Assembly: GCA_026125445.1 (NCBI GenBank)
Contig: JAHCLE010000003.1
Coordinates: 1-63,814, forward strand
Reading direction: 5' to 3'
From: Burkholderiales bacterium
GTDB lineage: Bacteria; Pseudomonadota; Gammaproteobacteria; Burkholderiales; Usitatibacteraceae
Length of the DNA: 63,814 bases
Shown here: in pieces, positions 32,595-42,171 of the stretch
How the letters are laid out: each line of letters starts with the position of its first letter
Numbering within the stretch: the stretch's first letter is position 1
The notes under the pieces: model-generated
The model's database searches: none
The model's input: only the letters and a program-made list of their open reading frames with translations
Told to the model about the DNA's origin: nothing
Program-made: the position numbers and the translations under genes

Positions 32595-34288
32595 GCTCCC
32601 CGAAGCGTCCGCTGCGAAGCAACTTCGCCCCCGGCACGCCCCGCTGGGCCGTGCGCCGCGCCCAGTGGAAGGCGCTCGGCCTCACCGACGCCGACCTCGA
32701 GAAGCCCAAGGTCGCGGTGATCAACACCTCCTCGGAGCTCTCCTCGTGCTTCAGCCACCTGGACGGCGTCGCGGCGTGCGTGAAGGAGGCCGTCCGCGCG
32801 GCCGGCGGGCTGGCCTTCGAGGTGCGCACCGCCGCACCCAGCGACTTCATCACGAGCGCGGGGCGGCAGGGGCGCTACATCCTGCCCAGCCGCGACCTCC
32901 TGGTGAACGACATCGAGGTGCAGGTCGAGGGCGCGATGCTCGACGCCATGGTGTGCCTCGCCTCCTGCGACAAGACGGGGCCCGGCCAGCTCATGGCGGC
33001 GGCGCGCCTGGACATCCCGACCCTCGTCGTCGCCTGCGGCTACCAGCCCCACGGCGAGCTCGACGGCCGGGCCGTGGACATCGAGGAGGTGTACGAGAGC
33101 GTCGGCAAGGTGGGCGCCGGCCACATCCCGATCGAGCGCCTGGAGGCGATGTGCGACGTCGCGATCCGGGGCCCGGGCGTGTGCGCCGGCATGGGCACGG
33201 CCAACACGATGCACATCGCGGCCGAGGCCCTCGGCCTCGCACTGCCGGGCAGCACGCCGGTGCTCGCGAACGGCGAGCGCATGTTCGCGTTCGCGCGGGC
33301 GGCAGGCCGGCGCATCGTGGAGATGGTGCAGGAGGACCTCAGGCCGCGCGCGATCCTCACGCCGAAGGCATTCGAGAACGCGGTGATGGCGGGCCTCGCG
33401 CTTTCGGCCTCCATCAACCTCGTGCGCCACCTGCAGGCCATCGCCTCCGAGGCGCGCTGCCCGGTGGACATCTACGAGCTCTACGACCGCCTCGGGCCGA
33501 TGGTTCCCCTCCTCGCGGCCGTGCGCCCCAACGGGGAGACGCGCATCGAGGAGCTGGAGGCGGCCGGCGGGACGCTCGGCGTGATGAAGCGCCTGGCCGG
33601 CCTCGTGCATCGCGACGCGCTCACCGTGTCGGGCCGCGCGTGGGGCGAGGAGATCGACGCCGCCCCGCAGCCGGGCCCGGTGATCCGCCCGGTCGACGAT
33701 CCGGTCTCGCGCAAGCCCTCGGTCATCGTGATGCGGGGCAACCTCGCCCCGGAGGGCTCGATCCTGAAGCTCGGCGACGCGAGCGCGAAGCAGGAGGCGT
33801 TCGAGGGCCGGGCGCTGGTGTTCGGCTCGCAGGAGGCGGCGCTCGAGGCGCTGCGCGCGGGACGGCTGGTCCCGGGCACGGTGGCCGTGCTCGCGGGCAT
33901 GGGATGCCGCGGCGGCCCCGGCATGGCGCTCGCCTCCGGCTTCGTCGCGGCCGTCGACGGCGCGGGACTCAGCACGACGGTCGCGGTCGTCACGGACGGG
34001 CAGCTCTCGGGCCTGAACCGCGGAATCGCCATCGGGCAGGTCGCGCCCGAGGCGGCGCTCGGCGGGCCGCTGGGCCTGGTGCGCGACGGCGACCGGATCA
34101 CCATCGACATGGCGGCGCACCGGGTGACGCTGGAGGTGGGCGAGGCGGAGCTCGAGTCTCGCCGAACGGCGGCGCCACCGCACCGCCCGGCCGACGAGCG
34201 CGGCTGGCTGCACATCTACGAGCGGGTGGTGCAGCCCATCACGGCAGGCGCGGTGTTGGTCGCGCGGGAGAAGGACGGCGCGCCTTGA
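32591..34288 (+). CDS. IlvD/Edd-family dehydratase
   Basis: 565 residues. The Fe-S/Mg dehydratase signatures are present: NTSSELSSCFSHLDGVA, CLASCDKTGPGQLMAAARLDIP and GPGVCAGMGTANTMHIAAEALGLALPGS, with cluster Cys in the SCDK and VCAGM motifs; the C-terminal half has VMRGNLAPEGSILKLGDA and TDGQLSGLNRGIAIGQVAPEAA. The family covers dihydroxy-acid, phosphogluconate and sugar-acid dehydratases. With a LacI regulator, a sugar-acid dehydratase is the best guess; IlvD itself is less likely in this context. It starts in the LacI stop codon and overlaps the next gene. Confidence 0.9.
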   Translation: MSSPKRPLRSNFAPGTPRWAVRRAQWKALGLTDADLEKPKVAVINTSSELSSCFSHLDGVAACVKEAVRAAGGLAFEVRTAAPSDFITSAGRQGRYILPSRDLLVNDIEVQVEGAMLDAMVCLASCDKTGPGQLMAAARLDIPTLVVACGYQPHGELDGRAVDIEEVYESVGKVGAGHIPIERLEAMCDVAIRGPGVCAGMGTANTMHIAAEALGLALPGSTPVLANGERMFAFARAAGRRIVEMVQEDLRPRAILTPKAFENAVMAGLALSASINLVRHLQAIASEARCPVDIYELYDRLGPMVPLLAAVRPNGETRIEELEAAGGTLGVMKRLAGLVHRDALTVSGRAWGEEIDAAPQPGPVIRPVDDPVSRKPSVIVMRGNLAPEGSILKLGDASAKQEAFEGRALVFGSQEAALEALRAGRLVPGTVAVLAGMGCRGGPGMALASGFVAAVDGAGLSTTVAVVTDGQLSGLNRGIAIGQVAPEAALGGPLGLVRDGDRITIDMAAHRVTLEVGEAELESRRTAAPPHRPADERGWLHIYERVVQPITAGAVLVAREKDGAP

Positions 34289-35634
34289 ACGGCCGCGCGA
34301 TCCGCGAGCCGGCGCGCGAGGTCCCGGTGATCGCCGAGCCCGACGTGCTGGTCGTGGGCGGTGGGCCCGCGGGCCTCGCCGCCGCGTGCGCGGCTTCGCG
34401 GGCCGGCGCCCGGACGCTGCTCGTGGAGAGCTACGGCTGCCTGGGCGGCACGCTCACGATCGTGACCCTGGGCGGCCTCTGCGGCATCCACGCCGTCGTC
34501 GACGACGGCCGGCTCGGCCGCGTGGTCGGCGGCCTGTGCCTCGAGCTGGAGGAGCGGCTCGCGAGGGTCGACGCCCTTCGCCCGCCCGCGCGCCACGGCC
34601 GCATCGTGGGCGTGCCCTACGACTCGGTCCGCCTCAAGGGCGTGGCCGACGAGATGGCCGAGGCGCACGGCGTGGCCGTCATGCTGCACACGAACGCCGT
34701 CGCGGTCGCGAAGGAAGGCTCGCGCGTGACGGCGGTGATCGTCGAGAACAAGGGGGGGCGCGGCGCCATCGCCGCGCGCGTGGTCGTCGACTGCTCGGGC
34801 GACGGCGACGTGGCGGCGCGCGCCGGCGCGGGGTTCGAGATCGGCCGCGACGGCCAGACGCAGTACGGCTCGGCGATGTTCCGCCTCGGCGGCGTCGATG
34901 TCGTGCGCGCCGGGCAGCTCACGCGGGCGGAGATCCGCGAATGCCTCGAGCGCGCGGTGGCGGACGGATACGCGCTTCCGCGCACCGCGACCGGCGTGCA
35001 CCTCAACCCCATCGAGGGCGTGGCGCACCTCAACGTGACGAAGCTCGGGCGCCCGGACGGCTCGCCCTTCGACCTCGTCGAACCGGGCGACCTCGCGCAG
35101 GCCGAGCGCGAGGGCCGGCGCCAGGTGCGCCTGTACGAGGAGGTGTTCCGCAGGTACGTCCCCGGCTTCGGCAACGCGCGCGTCATCGACATCGGGGCGC
35201 GGGTGGGCGTGCGCGAGACGCGCCTGGTGCACGGCGAGGCAGTGCTCTCCGAGGCGCAGGTGCGCGGCTGCGTCAAGCCCGCCGACCGCATCGCGTGCTC
35301 GTCCTGGCCGCTGGAGGAGCACGGCCGCGGCCGTGCCACGGCCTGGGAGTTCCTGCCCGACGGCGAGTGGTATGGCATCCCCTGGGGATGCCTCGTCGTG
35401 AGGGGCTTCGACAACCTGCTCGTCGCGGGGCGCAACCTCTCCGCCGAGCACGCCGCGCAGGCCTCGGTTCGCGTCGCGGGGCCGTGCATGGCCCTGGGCG
35501 AGGCGGCCGGCGCAGGCGCCGCGGCGAGCCTCGCGAGGGGGGGCCGCGCGCGGGCGGTCGACGTCGAGTCGCTCCAGCGCGCGCTCGAGCGCGAGGGCGC
35601 GATCCTCACGCCCGACTTCCGTCCCCCGGGCTGA
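34285..35634 (+). CDS. FAD-dependent oxidoreductase
   Basis: 449 residues from TTG 34285 overlapping the dehydratase stop (TTGA); an alternative is GTG at 34327. The dinucleotide-binding motif PDVLVVGGGPAGLAAACAASRAGARTLLVES, then GCLGGTLTIVTLGGLCGIH, ARVVVDCSGDGDVAARAG and the C-terminal RGFDNLLVAGRNLSAEHAAQAS with VAGPCMALGEAAGAGAA match the FAD-dependent oxidoreductase family (PF12831). Substrate is not known; coupling to the dehydratase indicates oxidation or reduction of a hydroxy or keto acid. The end overlaps the convergent P-type ATPase gene by 29 bases. Confidence 0.87.
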   Translation: MNGRAIREPAREVPVIAEPDVLVVGGGPAGLAAACAASRAGARTLLVESYGCLGGTLTIVTLGGLCGIHAVVDDGRLGRVVGGLCLELEERLARVDALRPPARHGRIVGVPYDSVRLKGVADEMAEAHGVAVMLHTNAVAVAKEGSRVTAVIVENKGGRGAIAARVVVDCSGDGDVAARAGAGFEIGRDGQTQYGSAMFRLGGVDVVRAGQLTRAEIRECLERAVADGYALPRTATGVHLNPIEGVAHLNVTKLGRPDGSPFDLVEPGDLAQAEREGRRQVRLYEEVFRRYVPGFGNARVIDIGARVGVRETRLVHGEAVLSEAQVRGCVKPADRIACSSWPLEEHGRGRATAWEFLPDGEWYGIPWGCLVVRGFDNLLVAGRNLSAEHAAQASVRVAGPCMALGEAAGAGAAASLARGGRARAVDVESLQRALEREGAILTPDFRPPG

Positions 35635-38287
35635 CGCGCAGGCTCCTCGCCACGAACTTGCGCAGTTCCTCCAGCAGGCCGATGCCGAGCGCGAGCGCGA
35701 TCATCGCGAGCCACGTCCCGGCGTCCAGGGGCCGCGTGCCGAAGGCGGCGTTGCCCGCCGGCGTGTAGACGATCGCGAGGATGAGGGCGAGCTCGAAGGC
35801 GATGCCGGCCAGGAGGAGGGGATTGTCGGCCGGCCGGAAGCGCGTCGCGGGCTCCTCGGGGTGGCGGCAGAGGAAGGCGTTCACGACCTGGGCGACCACG
35901 ATGGCGGCCAGGCACGCGGTCGTCGCCGCGAGGTAGAGCGGGTCGGACTTCGCGAGCGCCTCGCCCCACGCCCAGCCTCCCTCCTGCAGCACCGCGAAGT
36001 ACGCGGCCAGCGCGGCCGCGGCCTGCAGCATCCCCAGCCACAGGTAGGACCGGGCCAGGAGCGGCCAGGCGAGGAGCCGCTCCCGCGCCTGCCGGGGCGG
36101 CCTGCCCATCACCCCGGCGTGCGGCCTTTCGGCGCCGAGCGCCAGCGCCGGCAGCATGTCGGTGCCCAGGTCCACGGCGAGGATCTGGATGATCGTGAGG
36201 GGCAGCGGGATGCGCAGCAGCACGTACGCGAGGTAGGGGACGAGCTCCGGGACGTTCGAGGTGAGGATGTAGGTGAGGAACTTGCGGATGTTCTCGAAGA
36301 CCGCGCGCCCCTCCTCGATCGCGTTCACGATGCTCGCGAAGTTGTCGTCGAGCAGGATCATGTCCGAGGCTTCCTTGGCCACGTCGGTGCCCGCGATGCC
36401 CATGGCGATCCCGATGTGCGCGGTGCGAAGCGCCGGGGCGTCGTTCACGCCGTCGCCGGTGGCGGCCACCACGTGCCCCTTGGCCTTGAGCCCCTCGACG
36501 ACCAGCATCTTCTGCTCGGCGGAGACGCGCGTGAAGAGGATCTCGGGCGCGGCGAGCGCGATCTGCAGCTGCGCGGGCGTCATCCGGCGAAGGGAGTCCC
36601 CCTGCACGACCACGGGAGACGGCGACTGCACGAGGCCGATGTCGCGCGCGATGGCGAGCGCCGTGTGCGGATGGTCGCCGGTCACCATGATCACCTGGAT
36701 GCCGGCCGTGCGGCAGCGCGCGATGGCCTCGGGAACCTCGGGGCGCGGGGGATCGTGCAGGCCCACCAGCCCCGAAAGGCACAGGCCCGCCTCCTGCGGA
36801 TCCTCGCCCTCGGCGAGGTCCTTCCAGGCGAAGCCGAGGACGCGAAGCCCCTCCTCGGCCATGGCGAGCTGGGCCCGTGTCGCGCGGCCGCGGTCCGCCT
36901 CGCCCAGGGGCCGCGCCGCGTCGCCTTCCTCGATACGGTCGCACAGGCGCAGCACGACCTCGGGCGCGCCCTTGCAGTAGAGCCTGAGCCCGCCCGCGTG
37001 GCGCACCACCACCGACATGCGGCGGCGCTCGCTGTCGAAGGGAATCTCGTCCACGACCCGGGCGCCTTCGAATCCCGGGGGCTCGCCCGCGAAGCGCACG
37101 AGAGCGACCTCCATGGGATCGCCCAGCCAATCCTGGCCGTTGCTGTTCCTGCTGCGCTTGAGGTTGTGGCACAGGCGGGCGTTGAGGCGCAGCTGCCGCT
37201 CGCCCGCCGCCTCGGCCAGGTCGCGCGTGGGCGCGGCCATGCGGGCCGTGAACACCTGCGCCGCGGCCATGCGGTTCTGCGTGAGGGTGCCCGTCTTGTC
37301 GCTGCAGATCACGGTGGCCGAGCCCAGCGTCTCCACGGACGGCAGGTGGCGCACGAGAGCGTTTCGCTTCGCCATGCGTTGCGTGGCCATGGCGAGCGAG
37401 AGGGTCACGGTGGGCAGCAGCCCCTCGGGGACGTTGGCCACGATGATCCCGATGGCGAACATCGCGTTGTCCCAGAACGGCAGGCCGATCGCGGTGCCGA
37501 CGGCGAAGAAGACGAGCCCCAGCACGGAGGCGAAGACGGCCACGAGGCGCGAAAGGCGCGCGATCTCGCGCTGCAGCGGCGAGCCCGCCTCGCCGACCGT
37601 CTGCGTGAGGTGGGCGATGCGGCCGAACTCGGTTCGCATCCCCGTTGCGTAGGCGACCGCGCGGCACTCGCCGGAGATGACGGAAGTGCCCGCGAGCAGG
37701 AGGTTCCTCGCCTCCAGCGCGCGGCCGTCGGCGATGCCGTCGGCCGAACGGGCCTTGGCGAGCGACTCCCCGGTGAGGGTGGAGAGGTTCACGCGCAGGC
37801 GCGAGGACTCGATGATGCGGCAGTCGGCGGGGATGTTGTCGCCTTCCTGCAGCAGGAGCACGTCGCCGGGCACGAGGAGCTCCGCGGCGATCTCGCGCAG
37901 GTCCCCCTCGCGCAGCACCTTGGACTTCCTCGGCAGCAATTGGCGAAGGGCCGCGAGCGCGCGCTCCGCCCGGTACTCCTGCCAGAAGGAGAACGCGCCG
38001 TTCACGACGATGACGGCGAGGATGGCCGCGCCCAGGGTGCCCATGCCCTCGCCGGGATTGCGCCACTCCGCGAGGAAGGCGAGTCCGGCGGCGACCCAGA
38101 GGATGAAGGCGAAGAAGTGGGTGAACTCGCGGAGGAAGCGCAGCCACAGCGGCCTTCCCCGGACCTCCTCGATGCGGTTCGGGCCGAACTCGCGCAGGCG
38201 GCGGCCGGCCTCGCCGTCGTCCAGGCCGCGCTCCGACGTCTTGAGGCTGGTCAGAACGTCGGCGATCGGGAGGTTGACAATGTCCAT
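35606..38287 (-). CDS. P2-type cation-transporting ATPase
   Basis: 893 residues. Order of parts: N-terminal cation-ATPase domain (ERGLDDGEAGRRLREFGPNRIEE), TGES actuator loop (STLTGESLAKA), transmembrane IVANVPEGLLPTVTLSL (M4, PEGL), phosphorylation site ICSDKTGTLTQNRM (about residue 330), GDGVNDAPALRTAHIGIAMG hinge and six C-terminal helices. The PEGL motif and full length match P2 (Ca2+/Na+,K+-like) pumps rather than the P1B copper pump at 9647. The transported ion cannot be fixed from sequence alone. It faces the redox-membrane fusion gene at 38322 across a short divergent region. Confidence 0.9.
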   Translation of the reverse strand: MDIVNLPIADVLTSLKTSERGLDDGEAGRRLREFGPNRIEEVRGRPLWLRFLREFTHFFAFILWVAAGLAFLAEWRNPGEGMGTLGAAILAVIVVNGAFSFWQEYRAERALAALRQLLPRKSKVLREGDLREIAAELLVPGDVLLLQEGDNIPADCRIIESSRLRVNLSTLTGESLAKARSADGIADGRALEARNLLLAGTSVISGECRAVAYATGMRTEFGRIAHLTQTVGEAGSPLQREIARLSRLVAVFASVLGLVFFAVGTAIGLPFWDNAMFAIGIIVANVPEGLLPTVTLSLAMATQRMAKRNALVRHLPSVETLGSATVICSDKTGTLTQNRMAAAQVFTARMAAPTRDLAEAAGERQLRLNARLCHNLKRSRNSNGQDWLGDPMEVALVRFAGEPPGFEGARVVDEIPFDSERRRMSVVVRHAGGLRLYCKGAPEVVLRLCDRIEEGDAARPLGEADRGRATRAQLAMAEEGLRVLGFAWKDLAEGEDPQEAGLCLSGLVGLHDPPRPEVPEAIARCRTAGIQVIMVTGDHPHTALAIARDIGLVQSPSPVVVQGDSLRRMTPAQLQIALAAPEILFTRVSAEQKMLVVEGLKAKGHVVAATGDGVNDAPALRTAHIGIAMGIAGTDVAKEASDMILLDDNFASIVNAIEEGRAVFENIRKFLTYILTSNVPELVPYLAYVLLRIPLPLTIIQILAVDLGTDMLPALALGAERPHAGVMGRPPRQARERLLAWPLLARSYLWLGMLQAAAALAAYFAVLQEGGWAWGEALAKSDPLYLAATTACLAAIVVAQVVNAFLCRHPEEPATRFRPADNPLLLAGIAFELALILAIVYTPAGNAAFGTRPLDAGTWLAMIALALGIGLLEELRKFVARSLRVSPGDGSRA

Positions 38288-38321
38288 GGGGCCGCCGGTT
38301 CAAGCGGGCGACCCTGTCACT

Positions 38322-39560
38322 ATGAGCCAACCCCATCCCGCTTCGCCAGTGACCCGACGGGCAAGCCGCTGGGCGTGGGCCCTTGCCGCCCTCGCCATGG
38401 TCTTCGCCGCCTGGCTCGCCCTGCCCGGCCCGGCGCGCGCCGAGCGGGCGCCGCAGGCCGCCGCCGAGGCGGTGGAGATCGAGGTCTTCGTCCGCGAAGG
38501 CTGCCCGCACTGCGCCGACGCGAAGATCTTCCTCGAGAAGCTGCGCCAGGAACGGCCTGGCCTCGTGGTCACCGTCCGCGACGTCATGCGCGAGCCCGGG
38601 TCCCTGCGCCGGCTCGAGGAGCTCATGTCGCGCACGCCCGGGGGCGCGGTCTCCGTGCCGGCATTCGTGATCCGCGGCGAGCTGCTCGTGGGCTTCGTGG
38701 ACGAGGCCACCACGGGCGAGCGCATCCGGACACTGGTATCGGGCTCCGCCCCCGCAGCGCCCGGCGGCGCCGGCGGCAAGTGCCCCATCGGCGAGGAGCT
38801 GCCGTGCGCGGATGCGAGCGTGACGCCGGAGGCCGGCACGATCACGCTGCCGTGGATCGGCGCGACCCTGCGCGTCGAGGACGTCGGCCTGCCCGTCTTC
38901 ACCATCGCGATCGGCCTCGTCGACGGCTTCAACCCCTGCTCGATGTGGGTGCTGGTCCTCATGATCTCGATGCTCGCCTCCGTGGGGGACCGGCGGCGCA
39001 TGCTCGCCATCGCCGGCACCTTCGTGCTGGTCGAGGGGATCGCCTACTACGCCTTCATGGCGGCGTGGCTGAACCTCTTCCTCCTCATCGGCATCTCGCG
39101 CACCTCGGAAGTCGTTCTCGGCCTCATCGCCCTCGCGGCCGGCCTCGTCCACGTGAAGGACTTCTTCGCCTTCGGGCGCGGCATCTCGCTCTCGATCCCG
39201 GCGGCGGCCAAGCCCGGCATCTACCAGCGCATGCGCCGGCTGCTGCACGAGCAGAGCCTCGCCATGGCGGTGGCCGGGACGGTGGTCCTCGCGGTCCTCG
39301 TGCAGCTGGTGGAGCTGCTGTGCACCTCGGGCCTGCCGGCGCTCTTCACGCGCATCCTCACGCTGCGGCAGCTGGATCCGTGGACCTACTACGGCTACCT
39401 CCTGCTCTACAACGCGATGTACATGCTCGACGACGTGATCATCCTCGCGATCGGCGTCGCCACCCTGAGCCAGAAGCGCCTGCAGGAGAAGGAGGGGCGG
39501 CTGCTGAAGCTCGTCTCGGGCCTCGTCATGGTGGCCCTGGGGGTCTACCTCGTCGTCTAG
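38322..39560 (+). CDS. Glutaredoxin-like domain fused to a CcdA/DsbD-like membrane domain
   Basis: 412 residues (an ATG at 38286 would add 12). A signal or anchor helix (about 17-35) precedes a thioredoxin/glutaredoxin domain with REGCPHCADAKIFLEKL, then a spacer with KCPIGEELPC, and about six helices that begin with VDGFNPCSMWVLVLMISMLAS, the Cys-containing NPC motif of the DsbD/CcdA electron carrier family; a second helix Cys lies in ELLCTSGLPALFT. Such proteins pass electrons across the membrane to a periplasmic thiol. It starts 34 bases from the divergent P2 ATPase. Confidence 0.82.
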   Translation: MSQPHPASPVTRRASRWAWALAALAMVFAAWLALPGPARAERAPQAAAEAVEIEVFVREGCPHCADAKIFLEKLRQERPGLVVTVRDVMREPGSLRRLEELMSRTPGGAVSVPAFVIRGELLVGFVDEATTGERIRTLVSGSAPAAPGGAGGKCPIGEELPCADASVTPEAGTITLPWIGATLRVEDVGLPVFTIAIGLVDGFNPCSMWVLVLMISMLASVGDRRRMLAIAGTFVLVEGIAYYAFMAAWLNLFLLIGISRTSEVVLGLIALAAGLVHVKDFFAFGRGISLSIPAAAKPGIYQRMRRLLHEQSLAMAVAGTVVLAVLVQLVELLCTSGLPALFTRILTLRQLDPWTYYGYLLLYNAMYMLDDVIILAIGVATLSQKRLQEKEGRLLKLVSGLVMVALGVYLVV

Positions 39561-39604
39561 GCGCGCCGGGCGCGCGCGGCGGGGAGCGGTATCCTGATGC
39601 CGCC

Positions 39605-41098
39605 ATGGACCCCCGCCCGTTCCGATCCGCCTTGATCGCCGCCGTCCTCGCCGCGGCCGCGACGGGCATGGCCGGCGCCGAGCCGCTGCGCGTGGGCTCC
39701 AAGCGCTTCACCGAGTCCTACGTGCTGGGCGAGATCCTCGCGCAGTCGGCCGGGCGCGCCGGGGCGGCGGCGAGGCACCTGCCGGGCATGGGCAACACCG
39801 CCATCCTCTTCGAGGCGCTTTCGCGCGGCGCCATCGACGCCTATCCCGAGTACACCGGCACCATCGCGCGCGAGATCCTGAAGGAATCCGCGCCCCTGGA
39901 CCTCGCGGGACTGAACCGCCGGCTCGCACCCCTCGGGCTCGCGGCGAGCGTTCCCCTGGGGTTCTCCAACGGCTACGCGCTGGGCATCCGCGAGAGCGTG
40001 GCCACTTCGAGCGGGATCGCCCGCGTCTCCGACCTCGCCCGCCACCCGGAGCTGGTCCTGGGCCTTTCGCACGAGTTCCTGCGGCGCGAAGACGGCTGGC
40101 CGGGGCTCAGGTCCGCCTATGGCCTGCCGCAGGCGAATCCGCGCGGGCTGGACCACGGGCTCGCCTACGAGGCGATCGCGGCCGGCCAGGTCGACGTGAT
40201 CGACATCTACACCACGGACGCGAAGATCGCGCGCTTCGGCGTGAAGGCGCTCGCCGACGACCGCGGCTACTTCCCGCGCTACGACGCCGTGGTGCTGCAT
40301 CGGCTCGACGCGCCCGCCCGCCACCCGGCCGCCTTCGCCGCGTGGAAATCCCTCGAGGGCCGGATCGACGAGCGCACGATGACCGGCCTCAACGCGCGCG
40401 CGGAACTCGACCGCGTGCCCTTCGAGCGCGTGGCCTCCGAATTCCTGGGCGAACGGGCGGACGGCGAATCGAGGGGGCTGTGGTCGGCCCTCTTCGCGCC
40501 CGACTTCGCGCGTCTCGCGCTCGAGCACGCGACGCTGGTGTTCGCCTCCCTCGCGGCGGCGGTGGCCCTGGGCGTGCCGATGGGCATGGTCGCGGCGCGC
40601 GTTCGCGCGTTCGCGCAGCCGCTCCTCGCGCTGGCCGGGCTCGTGCAGACGGTGCCGTCGCTCGCGCTCCTCGCCTTCCTCATCCCGCTCACCGGGATCG
40701 GTGCCCTTCCCGCCCTCGCGGCGCTCTTCCTCTACGCGCTGCTGCCCATCGCGCGCAACACGCACGCGGGGCTCGAGGGCGTGCCCGCGGGGCTTCGCGA
40801 CGCGGCGATGGCGCTCGGGCTCACGCCGGCGCAGACGCTCGCGAGGATCGAGCTGCCACTCGCCGCTCCCGTGATCCTAGCGGGGGTGAAGACCGCGGCC
40901 GTGGTCAACGTAGGCACGGCAACGCTCGCGGCGTTCGTGGGCGCGGGCGGCTTCGGCGAGCGCATCGCGCAGGGGCTCGCCGTCAACGACCACCGGCTGC
41001 TCCTCGCGGGCGCCATTCCCGCGGCCGCGCTGGCGCTCGTGGTGCACGCCGCGTTCGAGCTCGCGGAGCGGACGCTCGTCCGCCGGCGGGGCCGCTAG
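39605..41098 (+). CDS. Glycine-betaine/choline type ABC transporter, binding protein fused to permease
   Basis: 497 residues. A signal peptide ends GMAGAEP; residues 27-290 form the OpuAC-type binding protein (LRVGSKRFTESYVLGEILAQ, DAYPEYTGTIAREIL, YEAIAAGQVDVIDIYTTDAKI). The rest is a BPD-type permease with five or six helices and the EAA loop (GLRDAAMALGLTPAQTLARIELPLAAPVILAGVKTA). Quaternary-amine ABC systems of the OpuC/YehZYXW group carry this fusion, usually with permease first or as separate genes. No ATPase gene is adjacent in this window, so it must borrow one from elsewhere. The 3' end overlaps chaA by four bases. Confidence 0.9.
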   Translation: MDPRPFRSALIAAVLAAAATGMAGAEPLRVGSKRFTESYVLGEILAQSAGRAGAAARHLPGMGNTAILFEALSRGAIDAYPEYTGTIAREILKESAPLDLAGLNRRLAPLGLAASVPLGFSNGYALGIRESVATSSGIARVSDLARHPELVLGLSHEFLRREDGWPGLRSAYGLPQANPRGLDHGLAYEAIAAGQVDVIDIYTTDAKIARFGVKALADDRGYFPRYDAVVLHRLDAPARHPAAFAAWKSLEGRIDERTMTGLNARAELDRVPFERVASEFLGERADGESRGLWSALFAPDFARLALEHATLVFASLAAAVALGVPMGMVAARVRAFAQPLLALAGLVQTVPSLALLAFLIPLTGIGALPALAALFLYALLPIARNTHAGLEGVPAGLRDAAMALGLTPAQTLARIELPLAAPVILAGVKTAAVVNVGTATLAAFVGAGGFGERIAQGLAVNDHRLLLAGAIPAAALALVVHAAFELAERTLVRRRGR

Positions 41099-42162
41099 GG
41101 CACGAGGGCGAGGAAGAGGAAGGCCGCGAAGATCACCAGGTGCACGGCGCCCTGCATGATGTTGGTGCGCCCGGTGCCCAGGGTGATGGTGCCCACGACG
41201 AAGGTGAGCGCGAGCATCACCAGGTCCTTGGACTCGAGTCCCAGGACGAGTTTCTTGTCGAACGCCACCGAGGCCGCCGCCACCACGGGAATGGTCAGGC
41301 CGATGCAGGCGAGCGCCGAGCCGATGGCGAGGTTCATGCTCGTCTGCAGGCGATTGGCGCGCGCGGCGCGCACGGCAGCCCACGTCTCGGGCAGCAGCAC
41401 GATCGCAGCGATGGCGATGCCGATGACGGTGCGCGGGGCGCCCGCGGCCGTCACCCCGCGCTCGATCGCGGGCGAGAGGACCTTCGCGAGCCCCACCACC
41501 GCGACGAGCGACACGAGGAGGAGCCCGAAGCTCGCCCAGGCCATCCCGACCGTTGGTGGCGTGGCGTGGACCTCGGGGTTGGCCGCGTCAACTGCGGGCA
41601 GGAAGTAGTCGCGGTGGCGCACGGTCTGCACGAAGACGAAGACTCCCCAGAGCGTGGCCGAGGCGATGGCGGCGAAGGCGAGCTGCGAGGTGCTGTACGT
41701 GTTGCCCGTGGTGGTGGTCGTGAAGGCGGGCAGGACGAGCGTAAGGGTGGAGAGCGCCACGAGGGCGGCGAGCCCGGCGCCGGCGCCCTCGACGCGAAAG
41801 GACTGCTCCCCGTGCTTGAGGCCGCCGACGAGCAGGCAGAGGCCCACGACGCCGTTGCAGATGAGCATGACGGCCGCGTACACCGCATCCCGCGCGAGCG
41901 CGGCTTGCGCCTCGCCGCCCATGAGCATCATCGAGAGGATGAGCGAGGCCTCGATGATGGTCACGGCGAGCGCGAGGACGAGCGTGCCGAAGGGCTCGCC
42001 CACGCGGTGCGCCACGACCTCCGCGTGGTGGACCGCCGCGACGACCGAGCCCACGAGCGCCATGCCGCTCGCCGTGGCCAGCCACGGGCCGGCGCCCGTC
42101 GCGAAGGCCGTGGCGAGCACGGCCAGCGCGATCGCGGGAACGGCCCAGGCCCAGGCGGGCAC
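41095..42162 (-). CDS. chaA: Ca2+/H+ (Na+/H+) antiporter ChaA-type
   Basis: 355 residues, eleven hydrophobic segments. Two CaCA repeats are visible: HRVGEPFGTLVLALAVTIIEASLILSMML (with the acidic GEP...E motif) and VIGIAIAAIVLLPETWAAVRAARANRLQTSMNLAIGSALACIGLTIP; acidic Glu in each repeat are the cation ligands. E. coli ChaA exchanges Ca2+, Na+ or K+ for protons at high pH. It lies just downstream of the aminotransferase (9-base gap) on the same strand. Confidence 0.9.
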   Translation of the reverse strand: MPAWAWAVPAIALAVLATAFATGAGPWLATASGMALVGSVVAAVHHAEVVAHRVGEPFGTLVLALAVTIIEASLILSMMLMGGEAQAALARDAVYAAVMLICNGVVGLCLLVGGLKHGEQSFRVEGAGAGLAALVALSTLTLVLPAFTTTTTGNTYSTSQLAFAAIASATLWGVFVFVQTVRHRDYFLPAVDAANPEVHATPPTVGMAWASFGLLLVSLVAVVGLAKVLSPAIERGVTAAGAPRTVIGIAIAAIVLLPETWAAVRAARANRLQTSMNLAIGSALACIGLTIPVVAAASVAFDKKLVLGLESKDLVMLALTFVVGTITLGTGRTNIMQGAVHLVIFAAFLFLALVP

Positions 42163-42171
42163 GAACGCCGC

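Noticed and set aside
34617..39248. A 1543-codon minus-strand frame across the FAD oxidoreductase and P2 ATPase
   Set aside because: Low-complexity Arg/Gly/Ala translation without domains; the real P2 ATPase lies in a different frame.
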